Source of the DNA: Panorpa germanica
Lineage: Eukaryota > Arthropoda > Insecta > Mecoptera > Panorpidae
Direction of reading: 5' to 3'
Length of the DNA: 64,000 nt
Assembly (NCBI GenBank): GCA_963678705.1
Contig: OY783217.1
Location: 5,208,001-5,272,000, forward strand
This document shows positions 26,930-39,009 of the stretch, piece by piece (positions within the stretch are counted from its first letter, which is position 1; the number at the start of each line of letters is the position of its first letter). A program made the position numbers and the translations under genes. The notes under the pieces are model-generated. The model was not told the DNA's origin and searched no databases. It saw only the letters and a list, made by a program, of their open reading frames with translations.

Positions 26930-29255
26930 ATTTGGTATCACTGATTCCGAATTTTAGTAATTTAGTGCGCATTTTTAATTTATAATATATATACATGTTC
27001 ATCAACTATTTTCTGTAAAGTACATCTCTGCAACTGAGTTCTAAGTAGGATTTATACAATTTGGGTTTATTAAAGTCGTTTGTAACGTCTGTATTACTCC
27101 TACCTACACATATATATAATCACATATACACTCAGTAATAGACATCTAAATTCCATTTCATATGACACAAGCAAAATCTCTAAGATGTAAGGCTTAAAGC
27201 TTAGGACTTAGGAGTTACTATGAATTATACAAATAATCGAAAACGAAATAGGAAACTCGATACTCCTTCAACATCTAACTCACGTTTATTTGAAAATGTA
27301 ATATATTATATTGAATAATATAGTTTAACTATATAGTGATTAAATTGACTTCAAAGAAAACAATCTTTGCGTTTATTTAAATCAAAAATAAGTAATCTTA
27401 TCCGTTTAAGGAAATAGGGCGCCTGAATTGATAGCAACCTAACATACGTAATACTGCTTTCCATCTACTCGTGAGTACACTTAACTAATACATATTACTA
27501 AGTTATGATATTATATATCTTGTTGCGTAATCACAATTATAGCGCCAATAAATCAACACATTATAGAGTAAATATTAAAAGAATCAAAACATTTCAAATT
27601 TAGTAAAAAAATGTTTTTGTTAATTTTTTTAATCTATAAATTGATGGCACAGCCCAGTAAACAATTTTGGTGAAGTGAAGTTTCTTTTTGTTTAAAAAAT
27701 AAGAGGAATATCTAAATGGTTTCCCCAATTTAAAATATGGGCCCGGAAAATGCATATTTGTGTTATGTTTATTTCCCCAGTTCGAAAAACTCGATTTTAT
27801 TTACATATTTTGTTTTATCCTTGCGTATTTTTTATTTTCTGTCTTTTTACTTGCATATTTCCTAAAAATAAGTGCTTATTATATGCATACATTCCAGGAC
27901 TTTCATTGCATATACTTCCTAGCAAATATTCTATATTTCTAACATATTCTCATTTTGTTAAATCCACATTAACAAAACTCATCTCAACATACTCAAGAAT
28001 CATTAAAATGTAGTCCTCAAACCAGAATGTTCCTCAAACAAAGCAGCGTCAAGTAATTTGCATTTCTATTTATTTCTAATAAATCAAGTGACTTCCAGGA
28101 GTTCAGCACACAAATAAAACTATGAGAATCTTTTGTAACAGTAAAGAGGTAAAGGTGTTTGCTTGCTGCATCCGGTGCACTGAAAGGCAACTTCCTTTGT
28201 CTTTGTACACCGGTGGCATTTTCCGGTTAAAAGTTTCCTGTTTAAATATGGTTGAAGTAAATATACATGTTCTACATATTAAATAACAGTTTCGTCTTTT
28301 TGAAATACTACTGAGTATATAGAAATTGTTTCTAAAATAAAACTATGGATGAAAACGTATTAGTTTATGTTTATATTCGTTTGTTGAATAAGTAAAGAGT
28401 TGTGTTTAGATATAGAAAAACATGGAAATAATTAATTGTAATGGAGTTTAATTATTTAGAAAGCTCTGGCGTACAGCCCCCATTTAGTACTAATTTCGCT
28501 CTAGTTTATTTCAGCACCGAGAATAGCAATCTCCTATTTGTTTTCTTTAAATAATTAGTACTAAAAATTAATAGAAAATATAGTGTGAAAAATAATGAAA
28601 CGATTATAAACCGTTGTCCCCAAGAATGATATCAATAGTGTTTTATCTCGTATTATATTTCGTCTCTTGTTAAAAATATTTTTGTGAAACTATTCAAAAT
28701 CCAGCCATAACTGAATTTTAAATTCTTATGGTAACATATATTTTCTTTTTATTTACTCTCTCACAAATTATGGTCTACTTTAGGATGATATCTTCTTGTC
28801 ATACATAGTTATGGTAACTATATAAATAGTTTAGTAGGATAGTGGTAGTAATAGGATAAATATGAAATCTTTCAAAAAATCTTTTTTAATTCCATTGTGA
28901 TATAAATGTGTAACTTTTATATAAATTGCATACACTGTACAATTTGGTTTAAATATTAGATATTGGTTCATACACAGACTTCCTCTGGTTACAGTAAAAA
29001 TATATTTTCAAACATTTTCAAATATCAACAATATCATTTTTAATTTTATAATTAGCAAAAGCAATGTATCAATTTTAATAAAAGCAAATTTATATAGCAA
29101 CAATCGCATTTTTAATCTTCTATATATGATGTGGTTGGCATCTTAGATAAATATTATTGTAATTTAAGATTAGAAATGAATGTTGGTAATTAAATAAAAT
29201 ATTTAAAGGAGGCAAATTTTATATTTTAAAATAATAATTACGTTATTAAACTTAT
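26930..29255. other. Intergenic, no gene seen
   Basis: AT-rich sequence between the linker-histone-like gene and mRpS30. The 87-codon frame near 27750-28013 is T-rich, overlaps a second frame and has no domain. A short solo MITE end at 27653-27680 is listed separately. No other structure was recognised. Confidence 0.55.
27653..27680 (-). mobile_element. Solo terminal fragment of the CAGTAAACATTTTGG MITE family
   Basis: The sequence CCCAGTAAACAATTTTGGTG continuing into 'aagtg' is the reverse complement of the right end of the copy at 6725-6961 (cacttcaccaaaatgtttactgg). The rest of the element is absent. Confidence 0.6.
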
Positions 29256-29261
29256 TTTATT
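29256..29261 (-). promoter_or_regulatory. Polyadenylation signal of mRpS30
   Basis: AATAAA on the minus strand, about 45 bp after the mRpS30 stop codon. Confidence 0.6.
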
Positions 29262-29304
29262 AATAGACAAATATTGACTACAAATACAATTCACATTTTG
29301 TGAA

Positions 29305-31184
29305 TTATTTACCAGGATAATACGTCTTTTCCCACTTCTTTCTGCTTTTCGGTCCTTCAGGTCTTATTTTCTTAGGAATATATTCAGGAGTATGTTCATC
29401 CATTCTCCTTCTGTATGGATTTAATCCTAGCTCAAAAGGTCTTCGTTTTGGTTCTAACGGTCTAGTGTTATGATCAATTTTATATATTTTCTCCCAATGA
29501 TAAACTTCATACGGTAACAAATGTCTCGGTCTATTGGCAACCATGTGTTTATATCTAGACTCCAGCCAAACACGTTTTTCATTATCCGTAATATCAGCAA
29601 TATGTGGTGCAGATGAATCTAAATAAGGTTTCATTTCTACGTATCTTTTGACAGGTTTATTTAAATAAAATTGTATTAAATGTTTCAAAACATCTTCATT
29701 AAAATTAATAAGTTTTCCATCTTCATCAATAGCCTCAAATAGCTCAGCTTCTTTTGTTCCAAAACAAATATTGACTCTTTCATTTTGATTTGGATCTTCT
29801 CCATGAATATTTGTTGTATTTAATTGGTAGGCATAGAAAGACCATTTTTGGCCATTTGTAATTACAGTTTGAGTCACTAGAGGATAGGTAACATCATTGA
29901 AGGTATTAAATCCTTGATAGTTAGCTTGCGATAGAAGCCAACCAAAAGAATTCAATATTCCTTGAGAATGTAACGCATCTTGATTATCAGCTTTTCCGTA
30001 TGATTCTGGTCTGTTTAAAATATGCCCTCTGGGATGATATGAGATTAATCCAAACTCCTGTTTGTCACCTGGCCAAAATCCTACAAAGAACAATTTTGCT
30101 TTTTAATTTATAATTACAGCATCTGGACTTCATAAATAAATATTATTAATTCATATTTTTAACCTGGAATATTTGTGCCATGTCTGTGGTCATGTGTATA
30201 ACCCATAACTCTAGGATCGTAAATATATTGGGGGACTTCGTACGTTGTATTTTTGGCAGAATTATACTCAACTAACGGTTCCAAAGGAACCGACGAACGG
30301 AGACTTAAGCTTGGAGAACCTAAAACAATATTAAAATTCTTACTTAAGACTTTCACTATTAAATTTCATTAGATCATTTAGATACTCACCTATATACTGA
30401 ACTGCTCTATCAACTCTATCGTTGGCTTTATCTTTTAGCCACTCAAGTTGTTCCTTACTTTTTCTTACTTTCGCCGCAGGATTAATACCACCTAAGAACC
30501 AGAACGCTTCAAATCTTGGGCTGTAATCAGTTTCGCAGTCAAACAAGTGTGTCACAGATGATGATAGGTTATTAACAATAACTCGATTAATTTGTTCCAC
30601 AACAGCTGCACCAATTATATCATCCTCCTTATCAATTAAAGGTTTCTCTTCAGCAAAATTGTGCTTATGTCTAAAATAAAACAAGACAGATATAATAAAG
30701 CTTATAAGGGGGAAAACTATGTAATAGCAAGCAAATAAGTAGCTCACTTGTGGCTTTTGAATTCCAAAACAACAGCTTCTTCTATTTGTTCTCTAATGAG
30801 ACTCAGCACAGCCTGTGATGCAGCTTCATGTTGTCCATAAAACTCTGGCAAATGTTCATTTACTATTAAATGAGTTCTAGTAGCATGTTGCATAAAGGGT
30901 AGCACATCGTAAGGAAACCTTTCCTCATTTAACATTATACATTGCCAGCCATAATATCTAGGCATATTTATTTCAAATATCTTTTCTTCAACAGTTTTTA
31001 TAGATTTAATTTTGTCATGCCATGATTGTTTCTGTCGTTGCTTCTTTGCTTTATATGATGTGTCTAATATAGGTGGATAATTTGGTTTCTCTGTGTATTC
31101 ACTAGTATTAACTACACTTGCAAAATAACGAGACTTTTGAGAAAATATATTTAAACTCGCACGAAATCTTATTAAAGAATTCAT
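29305..31184 (-). CDS. mRpS30: Mitochondrial ribosomal protein S30 (mL65)
   Basis: Four exons on the minus strand: 31184-30748, 30670-30390, 30319-30164 and 30080-29305. Introns are 77, 70 and 83 bp, all GT..AG, with junction phases 2, 1 and 1 that all agree. The product is 549 aa, close to the length I recall for insect mRpS30. The first ~25 residues (MNSLIRFRASLNIFSQKSRY) are basic and hydroxylated with no acids, as in a mitochondrial targeting peptide. Recognisable family stretches include MPRYYGWQCIMLNEERFPYD, FEAFWFLGG in exon 2 and the YDPRVMGYTHDHRH block in exon 3. The C-terminus is highly basic (RPEGPKSRKKWEKTYYPGK), fitting rRNA contact. It is a structural component of the mitochondrial ribosome; in current nomenclature it sits in the large subunit as mL65 (PDCD9 in vertebrates). 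Identification is by remembered family features, not a search. Confidence 0.85.
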
Positions 31185-33076
31185 TGTTATTATAATATAA
31201 ATCTTTCTAGGTTAGAAAGGATATAACTACATAAACTGACGTCCAGAATTCAATGAGGCAAAATACTTTCTGTCACTTTCTGTTCTATGCAATGAGACAT
31301 TCTCTTATATTACTACTGCTACGTACAGAGATGTCGCTAAAGCTGCAGAAATATATTTATTAAATATTTTATCATTTTTACAACTAATTTAAATTCAAAT
31401 AATAATAAATGTAAGAACATTTATTTATATTCCACAAGTAAACATAGAACGACGAAAAGATCAATCATATTTTTCAGAAGAAGTAATTCAGTTTAAGACA
31501 TATATTACGACACATCTAAAAATTATTTTAAATGAATGTAACATAATATAAGTATAACAACAATTATGTTTTATATTTTTAAGATCTACATATGCTACAA
31601 TTTTATTATAATTACTTTTTAATCTATTATAATTTTTATATAATAATTATGTAGTTTTATATAAATTTAGCTAAGAGTACAACCTAATAATAAAGCATTC
31701 TGTTTTGTGTATGATTTGGTTTAAATAAAACATTTTTAAATTGAATTATTAATTAAGAGACTTTTAAATACTTGTAACAATAAATATTTGTACTTTGGCA
31801 ACAGCTTATCATATAAGATCTTGATGCAGTTTGTTTTTGTAGTAGTATTTTGTAATCTTGTAAATTTTTTTGAAACAAAAGACAACAAATTCGTTTCCTT
31901 AGCTTATTGTTTTGTATATATTTTAACATTAATTAGAAGATGATAGCAGTAGATGTTTTATAAAACGCTTACGTTGTACAACACGCCATTTCAGATTATA
32001 TATACCGCTCTTTTAAAGCTAAACTATGAAGTCTGATGAATCTAGAAAAATCTTCAGAAGCAGTATCGAATACTGTATAATAAATCAATTGCGTATAGAA
32101 ATCCCCAACGTATAAGCATTTGCAGAGAGAGGAGTTTTGGAAACAGCCGCTGGGGATCACCACTCCCCCCTCTTACTCATTTATTATAATTTCATTCAAA
32201 ATTAACTAACTCTTTACTACGACGACGGTATGCTTCTAGGTTCTATCGCAGTTAATATTTCAGATTCTGTTTTTGACTTCATTTTTCTGTTTATTAAACT
32301 CGCAGCCATCAAAACTTGTGATCTATTTTTACACTGTTTTTTTTATAAGCTATTTAGCTTAAATTTGCACACACACACCTTGTGTCGTGGAACAAATAGA
32401 CGTGTCTACTAAATAACAAATTTAAAAGTATATTTATTTTATAATATTTTATGAAATAATCTTTTATATATTTACATTACATAAAGTAATTAATTTACTA
32501 AGAAGAGAAAAATAATTTAAACTGTATATTTTAAAAGAAATGTTATTATAATAAGCGCCCCACGCATTTATTATTAAATTATATATTCCCTTTTAGTGCA
32601 TAATTATTTTATGCAATTAATAAAATAAAAGCTTTCCCGCTAAATACAGTTATGCGGATTTAAGGTTTATCTAACATAATATAAGTTACTTGTTACGTAA
32701 ACAAAGTTACCAAATATACAGCGTTTTATAAGCGAGTTTTTGATAAAAGAAAACACATTATTTGCCTGATTAGCATAACCATAAAACTTCCTAAATATTA
32801 TAATGTAAGGTAACATTCATGTTTTATGTTTAACGGGTATTTTATAAAAAGGCAAAATAAATATTTATTCTTTTTTTTATAATCTAAAATAATTTACTAG
32901 GATTTTAAGATTTATGATCTGCTAAACACATTAGAAGAATTAGTGCAATTTCTTTTTTTTTACATAAATTTTACTATTGTTGTATGTAATATTTACGTTT
33001 CATGTTTAGTTGATGCTTCTATCAATACGAAGTCAATCTTTATAAGGCCATGTCCGAATTTCTTGCTCACCTTGTA
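31185..33076. other. Intergenic, no gene seen
   Basis: AT-rich sequence upstream of mRpS30 and downstream of the odorant receptor. No coding exon was recognised. A member of the CCGCTAAA repeat family lies at 32635-32700. Confidence 0.55.
32635..32700 (+). repeat. CCGCTAAA repeat, copy 1
   Basis: A module reading 'cccgctaaatacagttatg', 'atttaaggtttatctaaca' and 'gttacttgttac' recurs at 40976, 42864, 58958 and, inverted, at 59482. Copies are 50-70 bp and diverged. Termini and class are unknown. Confidence 0.6.
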
Positions 33077-35396
33077 TTAAGAGTTCGCCTGAGATATCAC
33101 TGTATAAAAGGAATACGCTGATTTCAAAATCTGTAATAAATAATTACAATTACAATTACTTAACTATCTTTAAAATAAACAAATTGATACTGGCTACAAT
33201 AGAATCTGTAACAAATTCAGACTAGATAATGTGCCACATCAATACTTACAGACATAAATGTATCGAGCGAAAGTTTAATAAACCATCCAGCTGTAAGTTG
33301 AATAGGCTTCATTCCGCGGATCATAAATGGTAGCAGGGTCTTTTGATATCGGACGGAACAACTATACCACTCGGACTCGTAAATAGCGTGGTTCAAACGA
33401 GCGCTCTAAAAATTATTGTACTTTACGCCTGATGTCTATGCAATTATATATACACATTTATTTTATACTGAAAATTACTCTATACTGTATATATGAAATA
33501 TTTATACTTACATTAAGCATCAGCTCGTTTCCATGCCAGCAGTATATAAATACCTGCCACACCATGCACCCCATGTACATGATGGTTCCAAATGTAGGCC
33601 CAAAACCTTTGGAAGATACCTACGAAGAAAGTAATGTTATAGAACTAATTTGTACTAACATTTAAATCTTATCTCCGCTAAAACCAACATCGGCATTAGA
33701 TATTTTCCAAATTTGATTTCGAATCTTATTATTACAATAAGTGTGAGATAAAGATATACAAGTTACCAGTCCCGAATCTAGAGGATAACAAACTGTCGCA
33801 CATGAAATTTTTGTTTATAGTTAATGAATTTAAAAACATATTGTAATGCAAGCCTAATGATGATGCAATGATAGCCTAGTTTATACGAGGGCATACATTA
33901 AAATATTTTACCTCTGATAGTTGGTACAGTGTTACGCAAATGATGACACTGCTAACAGACAACTGCGCAAACGCAACTGGATTCACTGCTTTTTGAATAT
34001 TTTCAGTGACGTCATATATTTCTTGGTGGTATTGAATAAATTGCCTTAATTCTTCGTAGAGTTCCTCTTCTGATCTCTGCAGTGTCTTTGTCTAAATATT
34101 AATAACACTACAGATTTGCTTAATATTAATTGCAATCTGCTTGGGTATTTGTGGATTTGTGGAATAATCCATTTACCTTTATAACGCCGTTTTCATCTTC
34201 CTCAATAACTTCATCTTTAGATACAGAGACTCTCTTTAGGGCGAACATAAGAAGTTCCAGTTGAACGGAAGCTGTACTGATGAGAGCAGCCATGAGGTTA
34301 TCGTTCATTAGATTAGAGTAGGCTGCTGCTAAGATGGCGACCATCTGATGAGCGTAGCAAAGTTCGTAAGCGGGTGTAGCATACTTATCAAAAGGGTACC
34401 TTGAAATAATAGACAAGGAGAATTTGTTTGTTTGAAATTTCTTGATAAGATTTGAAAAAAAATATACCATGCTTCTAATGGTAATTTCCGTTTATCTCCG
34501 ATATAATTTCCTTCTAAAATAGGAGCCATTGACCATCCCATAATACAGAAAGTTGCAAAGAAAACAAACACCATTACATCTCGAAAATTTGTCCATTCGT
34601 ATCTAGAAATATATGAAAATTATATTGGTTCGAAATTGTGTAGTTATAAATCAAATATTTCATTATGAGCCGCTTGTTTCGAGGAGGAATTAATGATATC
34701 AACTGATTTTAGCTCACTCAGGTATACCTGCGGTAATTCAGAAATATGGTACAAAGAATTTACATTATTGTTTATTTTTTTATAAAATATAAGAAATTTT
34801 GTATGACACAAAATAAGCTTACTCCATTCTCAAAATAAATGGCTCAAATAATTAAATATTTCACAAACCTTTGAATCATTTTCAGTTCCTCGGGATATTT
34901 CGCTGCATTTTTCTTTAAAAGCGCAATGTCTATGATTTTTACTAAATCTCTATGACGATAAATAACATTAAATATTTTAAAAGCATTTGAAAAATTTGTT
35001 AATAGTAAAAAAATTGTTCCAATCATCAAGTCTACATCTCCCCAAATGATGATCAAATCAAATGACTGAATAATTAGGTAAAATCCTAAAGAAAAAAACG
35101 TTAAAATGGTCACAAAACGTTGTTTCTTAGGTAGTATTGTTTACATAACAGATAACTTTTGTTAAATATACATAAATGTGTTTAGCGGGCTAAAATAAAT
35201 GCCATGGTAAAAATATATATGTATAAGGTGTATATTTACCTAAAAGAAACATAAACACTGCAAATGCGTATATTCCATAGAATAATTTCTTCCAATAATC
35301 ATTGTCTTCAAATTCTGGAGTCCAGAAGCCATACAATCGCAGCCCTTTGGTGCAAAGTCCAATTGCAAAATTATTTGGTAAATTTGGTAACTTCAT
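33077..35396 (-). CDS. Insect odorant receptor (complete, eight exons)
   Basis: Exons on the minus strand: 35396-35240, 35085-34869, 34602-34468, 34399-34177, 34091-33912, 33619-33512, 33405-33250 and 33130-33077 (TAA). All splice sites are GT..AG; phases 1, 2, 2, 0, 0, 0, 0 agree at every junction, giving 409 aa, the usual insect OR length. Hydrophobic segments lie near residues 38-54, 70-90, 132-150, 180-205, 285-303 and 312-332, with a seventh in the C-terminal part, consistent with seven membrane passes. Family hallmarks are WYPFD after the third segment, the FIYCWHGNELMLN block in exon 6 and the C-terminal FIKLSLDTFMSILKSAYSF. Known ORs act in olfactory neuron dendrites as ligand-gated cation channels with the co-receptor Orco; the ligand cannot be predicted. 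It is not Orco, which is longer and differs in sequence. No frameshift or stop is present, so it looks functional. Confidence 0.92.
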
Positions 35397-35599
35397 GACG
35401 GATTCCGAATGATGTCGATACGGTAGAAAAATAAAACGTTAAGGTTGTTCGGTTACCAACACATATTTATATAAGAAATATTTTAATTGTATCATATTAT
35501 ATAATTAAATATTAATTTAATACTAAATATCAAAGGGTGTACTAGAATTATGTTCTACAGTATAATTTATTTACCATCTAGTTTATTTTCCTATGCTGA

Positions 35600-35775
35600 G
35601 TTCTAACACTGACGACCCCCTTCTTCAATGTCGTGATTTCATATATATGAACAACACCGCTGCCTAATAAGATTTATGATTATACGAGCAGATAATCAAA
35701 TTAACTTTGATAACAATCAAATATAGCGCTGGTGCGAAGATCGAACCTAAAGACACAGTGTCTAAAGTTGTAAAG
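35600..35775 (+). repeat. Dispersed repeat with 'tatagcgctggt' core, copy 2
   Basis: It shares 'gctgagttcta' and 'ataatcaaattaactttgat', then 'caaatatagcgctggt', with the copy at 23690-23860, and lies about 200 bp upstream of the odorant receptor start codon. Confidence 0.55.
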
Positions 35776-36596
35776 GCCATTGTAACGTCTGAATAAAATA
35801 TAAAATTTATTTTATAAGTCTTTAATTTATTTATTAGTTCTATTTCTATATTAAAAGATCATCATCATTTCATCATCATTTAATTTTTCACAATTGCTCG
35901 GAACGGCTGTATCAATATTTTCGAAAATTTGCTATTGTGTGAAGAAATAATGACTGAATACAATTAAATTTATAGTGGGGCAATCACAGTTTCCTTGGCG
36001 AAGTGGGTAAGTATTTTCATTAAAAATTTACAGTTACGTTTTATTTATATAAAATATTAATCTTTAATAAGGCGGTCTTGGCTACATTATGATAAAGAAA
36101 TACTCTCAAGTCAATTTCTTGAAGACATTAATGTAGGGTATATCTATATACTCGTACATAAAGCAATGATTTTCAATAATTTTCTTAATAAAATTACATT
36201 AAGCTTCAAAGAAATTTTACAAAAAAAAAGAATTCAGACCAAATCAAATAATCAGAATATTTTGAATCCCCTAGCTCTGTGCTAGGCTTCCTTCGTTTGT
36301 GTCCTAATAACTTTATTCCAAAGAACTTTTCAATTAATATTTCATTTTATATAATTAATTCCATTTATTTAATTACATTTCTAAAAACTCTCTGAAATCT
36401 TCTTTTACTTTTTATATTTAAATATACTTATACTTTTTTAATGTCTATTTAATTTGAAAACTTTTTAAAAGTATAATTAACGATGAACTTTTTATTTTAT
36501 TTTAACTGTTATTATAGTAATTATGTTATATTAAAACAAGTGATATAATTTAAATCGTTGTCTTTCTTTACTATACTCTCTTTCGTTGTCTTTCTT

Positions 36597-36598
<2 letters not shown>

Positions 36599-36627
<29 letters not shown>
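36599..36627 (+). repeat. CT microsatellite
   Basis: About fourteen uninterrupted CT dinucleotides. Just upstream, the unit 'cgttgtctttctttac' occurs twice within 50 bp. Confidence 0.95.
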
Positions 36628-36630
<3 letters not shown>

Positions 36631-36734
36631 CTTCTATATGTATCTCAGTATTAATAAATTATGCTTCATATACAGAAACGTACCGAGCAGTGGCAAAGGA
36701 CGATCGAGGAGAGTTAAAAAAAAGTAATTTCACA

Positions 36735-36960
36735 TATACTGATACACATACAATTTATTTGGCGTGAGAACCAAAAAGAAAAAGTAAGTTAGATAGGCTG
36801 GAAGGTAATTATAACTAGATACAATTGATTTCGTATAGGAGCTAAGGGAAACGGTAGTTTCATATAAGCTGAAAGGCTCAACATAGGCCTAAAAACTCGG
36901 TTCAATTATGAACTAGATACAACTGATTTTGTGTGAGATCTAAGTGAGAGTTAAGAGCCC
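36735..36960. repeat. Dispersed repeat, copy 2 (related to 3190-3325)
   Basis: The module 'ctggaaggtaattataact', 'agatacaattgatttcgt', 'aggagctaag' occurs about twice here and matches the repeat at 3190-3325. Class unknown. Confidence 0.5.
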
Positions 36961-37915
36961 CCCATATTAAGAGAAAGCTTATAAACATAAAATTAAGGAT
37001 TTTAAGGTTTTTGTTTCAACTAAACTCTTAACCGTAGATGTCGCTACAGCAGCCTTTTCTCCCACTTCACTTGTCTTCCATGTTTCATACGATAAATTTA
37101 AAGAATTTACCTTAAAATGCTCAGTGTTCATTTGAAAAGGGAGCAAATTTTTATTATTGCTCAGGGCGCTGAAACCCCCAGAGCGGTACTGGTACACTCT
37201 GTGCACAAATATACATTTCTTTATATTTTCATGTCTTCCGGGTATATTATAATTGGATTTTTGAAAACAAATTACTACGTTATTAAAATATATTTTGCAT
37301 TCAGAAAATTTCTTTATCTTATTAATATACATTTTGCTAAAAGGATAAATAAATATGTTTTATATAAAATAAAAATGTGAAATGAAGAATAAAGATCAGT
37401 ACAGTACAAAAACTAAATCAAATTAAAAAACATATATGTATGTTAAATATAAAATATTATAAAATCCTTTGTTACAACGAATGTACAATAAGTTCGATTG
37501 TTCGACCTGGAATAAAAATTTGTTTTCAATACACGTAAAAGAGTATTTTCTATATTGCCTTCTTCTTTCTTTTTTTATTATAATGGTTTTCGAAGTGGTT
37601 GCATTTTAGATCTCTTGAGAGCCTGTTGAAGCAAACGCCAAATATATTTACGCCCACCCCATTATTTATGTTCTACAGCTAAGGGTATTTTCGGAATACA
37701 AAAAGAGAATTGTCAGTTTGTTAAAAGTTATGTACATATTTCTTGATAAAGCGCCTGATTTATATGCAATTATAATTACGTAAGTAATTCGTCATTAAAC
37801 ATTTATTGTTTTTTACATTAAGATTTAATTTTACATGATTTAAACAATTAAATAATTTGAACTTAAATATACATTCATTATCTAATCATTTTCATTTCGG
37901 AAAAGATATTTTAAT

Positions 37916-37921
37916 TTTATT
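37916..37921 (-). promoter_or_regulatory. Polyadenylation signal of the Mul1-like gene
   Basis: AATAAA on the minus strand about 60 bp after the stop codon. Confidence 0.6.
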
Positions 37922-37980
37922 TCAAATGATAAGAAATCCGTTATCGGAATAAGTCACGGGAAATGAAAAATAGCTTCCGT

Positions 37981-39009
37981 TTAGGTAATGAAAGCGGCGG
38001 CTTTTTGTTCGATAGGTTCTCGGCATATTGGACAAGCATCATTTATTTGGTTAGCACATTCTTCACACAAGCTGATATGTCCACAAGGCAAAATAATAAT
38101 CTCTTTTACGTTGTGTACACAAACTATGCATAACTGTTCCTCCGTCACTCCTCTATCTGCAGCTGCCGCTTGCCTCTCGCGTCTGCTCCTTTCTAGTTGC
38201 TGCCTAAGTCTAAATTGCCTCATAGTCCTTCTCTTATGAATGAGAAATTTATTACATATGATTCCACAAAGAGTAACCCCAATAACTCCCAAAATGTAGC
38301 AAACGATGGTAAGCGTAGTTTCCGATTCGTGTATCCTTTGTATCAGGTTAGTTCTTGTTAAACTTGTCAACCACAGTGTTCCACCAGAACTTGGTGCCTG
38401 CAATCGCAATGTTCCATTATTGTTTGAGAGCTCACCAATACCTGTGACCAGAGCACCTTCCCTGAGCATCTGCTCTGTTGTCCGATGCCCTAGAAGACGC
38501 ATACCCGATAAGAATCCCCACAGGTAATCCGATATTGTGACGTGGTGCGGCTCGTAGTGATCCCACACGACTTCCATATCCAGAAAATTCGCCGTTAGAG
38601 CATCAACGACTTCTATGACGTATTCTCCATGCTTAATAGCAAAGGGCACGACTTTTTGAACGACGTGGATCGGTCTAGATTGCTCTGACCAAAATCCGGC
38701 AGAAACTCGCGTCGTCATATGTTCAGTTATCATATGTTTTCGAATAACGCCGCTCAGATTGTCATAGAAAGTGCTGGATATCTTGGGACCTAGAGCGATG
38801 ACAGTCCCTCTGACAACGACGCAAGGTAATTTTTGATCAACATTTACCGATTTGTCATTTAATACGTCGTTTTTATAATCTAAATATGGTGTATCTTCCA
38901 ACGCTTTAATTGTTTTTCTCTTTTTGGATAATTCTTTATAAAGTACATATAGTATAAGAGAATCCATTGTTAATGAAAAAATTTCTCGGGTGAAATCCAT
39001 GTGTTCCAT
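37981..39009 (-). CDS. Mul1: Mitochondrial E3 ubiquitin ligase 1 (MUL1/MULAN family)
   Basis: Single-exon frame of 342 aa from ATG to TAA, near the 352 aa of human MUL1. Order of features: an N-terminal membrane segment near residues 10-27 (LTMDSLILYVLY), an intermembrane-space region about 60-225 in the position of the MUL1 MAM/BAM domain, a second membrane segment at about 230-258 (TIVCYILGVIGVTLCGIICN), a basic Arg-rich linker, and a C-terminal C3HC4 RING finger. The RING pattern is CIVC, LPCGH, SLCEEC and ACPIC, with all eight zinc ligands present. The family resides in the mitochondrial outer membrane with the RING facing the cytosol. It ubiquitinates or SUMOylates fission and fusion factors (mitofusin, Drp1) and links mitochondrial dynamics to mitophagy. 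A second ATG at codon 4 could also be the start. The lack of introns is notable, but the frame is intact, so the gene appears functional. Confidence 0.9.
   Translation of the reverse strand: MEHMDFTREIFSLTMDSLILYVLYKELSKKRKTIKALEDTPYLDYKNDVLNDKSVNVDQKLPCVVVRGTVIALGPKISSTFYDNLSGVIRKHMITEHMTTRVSAGFWSEQSRPIHVVQKVVPFAIKHGEYVIEVVDALTANFLDMEVVWDHYEPHHVTISDYLWGFLSGMRLLGHRTTEQMLREGALVTGIGELSNNNGTLRLQAPSSGGTLWLTSLTRTNLIQRIHESETTLTIVCYILGVIGVTLCGIICNKFLIHKRRTMRQFRLRQQLERSRRERQAAAADRGVTEEQLCIVCVHNVKEIIILPCGHISLCEECANQINDACPICREPIEQKAAAFIT

Larger units (their letters stand above)
35397..37915. other. Intergenic with repeats, no gene seen
   Basis: No coding exon is supported between the odorant receptor start and the Mul1-like gene end. 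Opposed frames near 36979-37380 overlap on both strands and match nothing recognised. The stretch holds a dispersed repeat, a CT microsatellite and a second dispersed repeat, listed separately. Confidence 0.55.
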
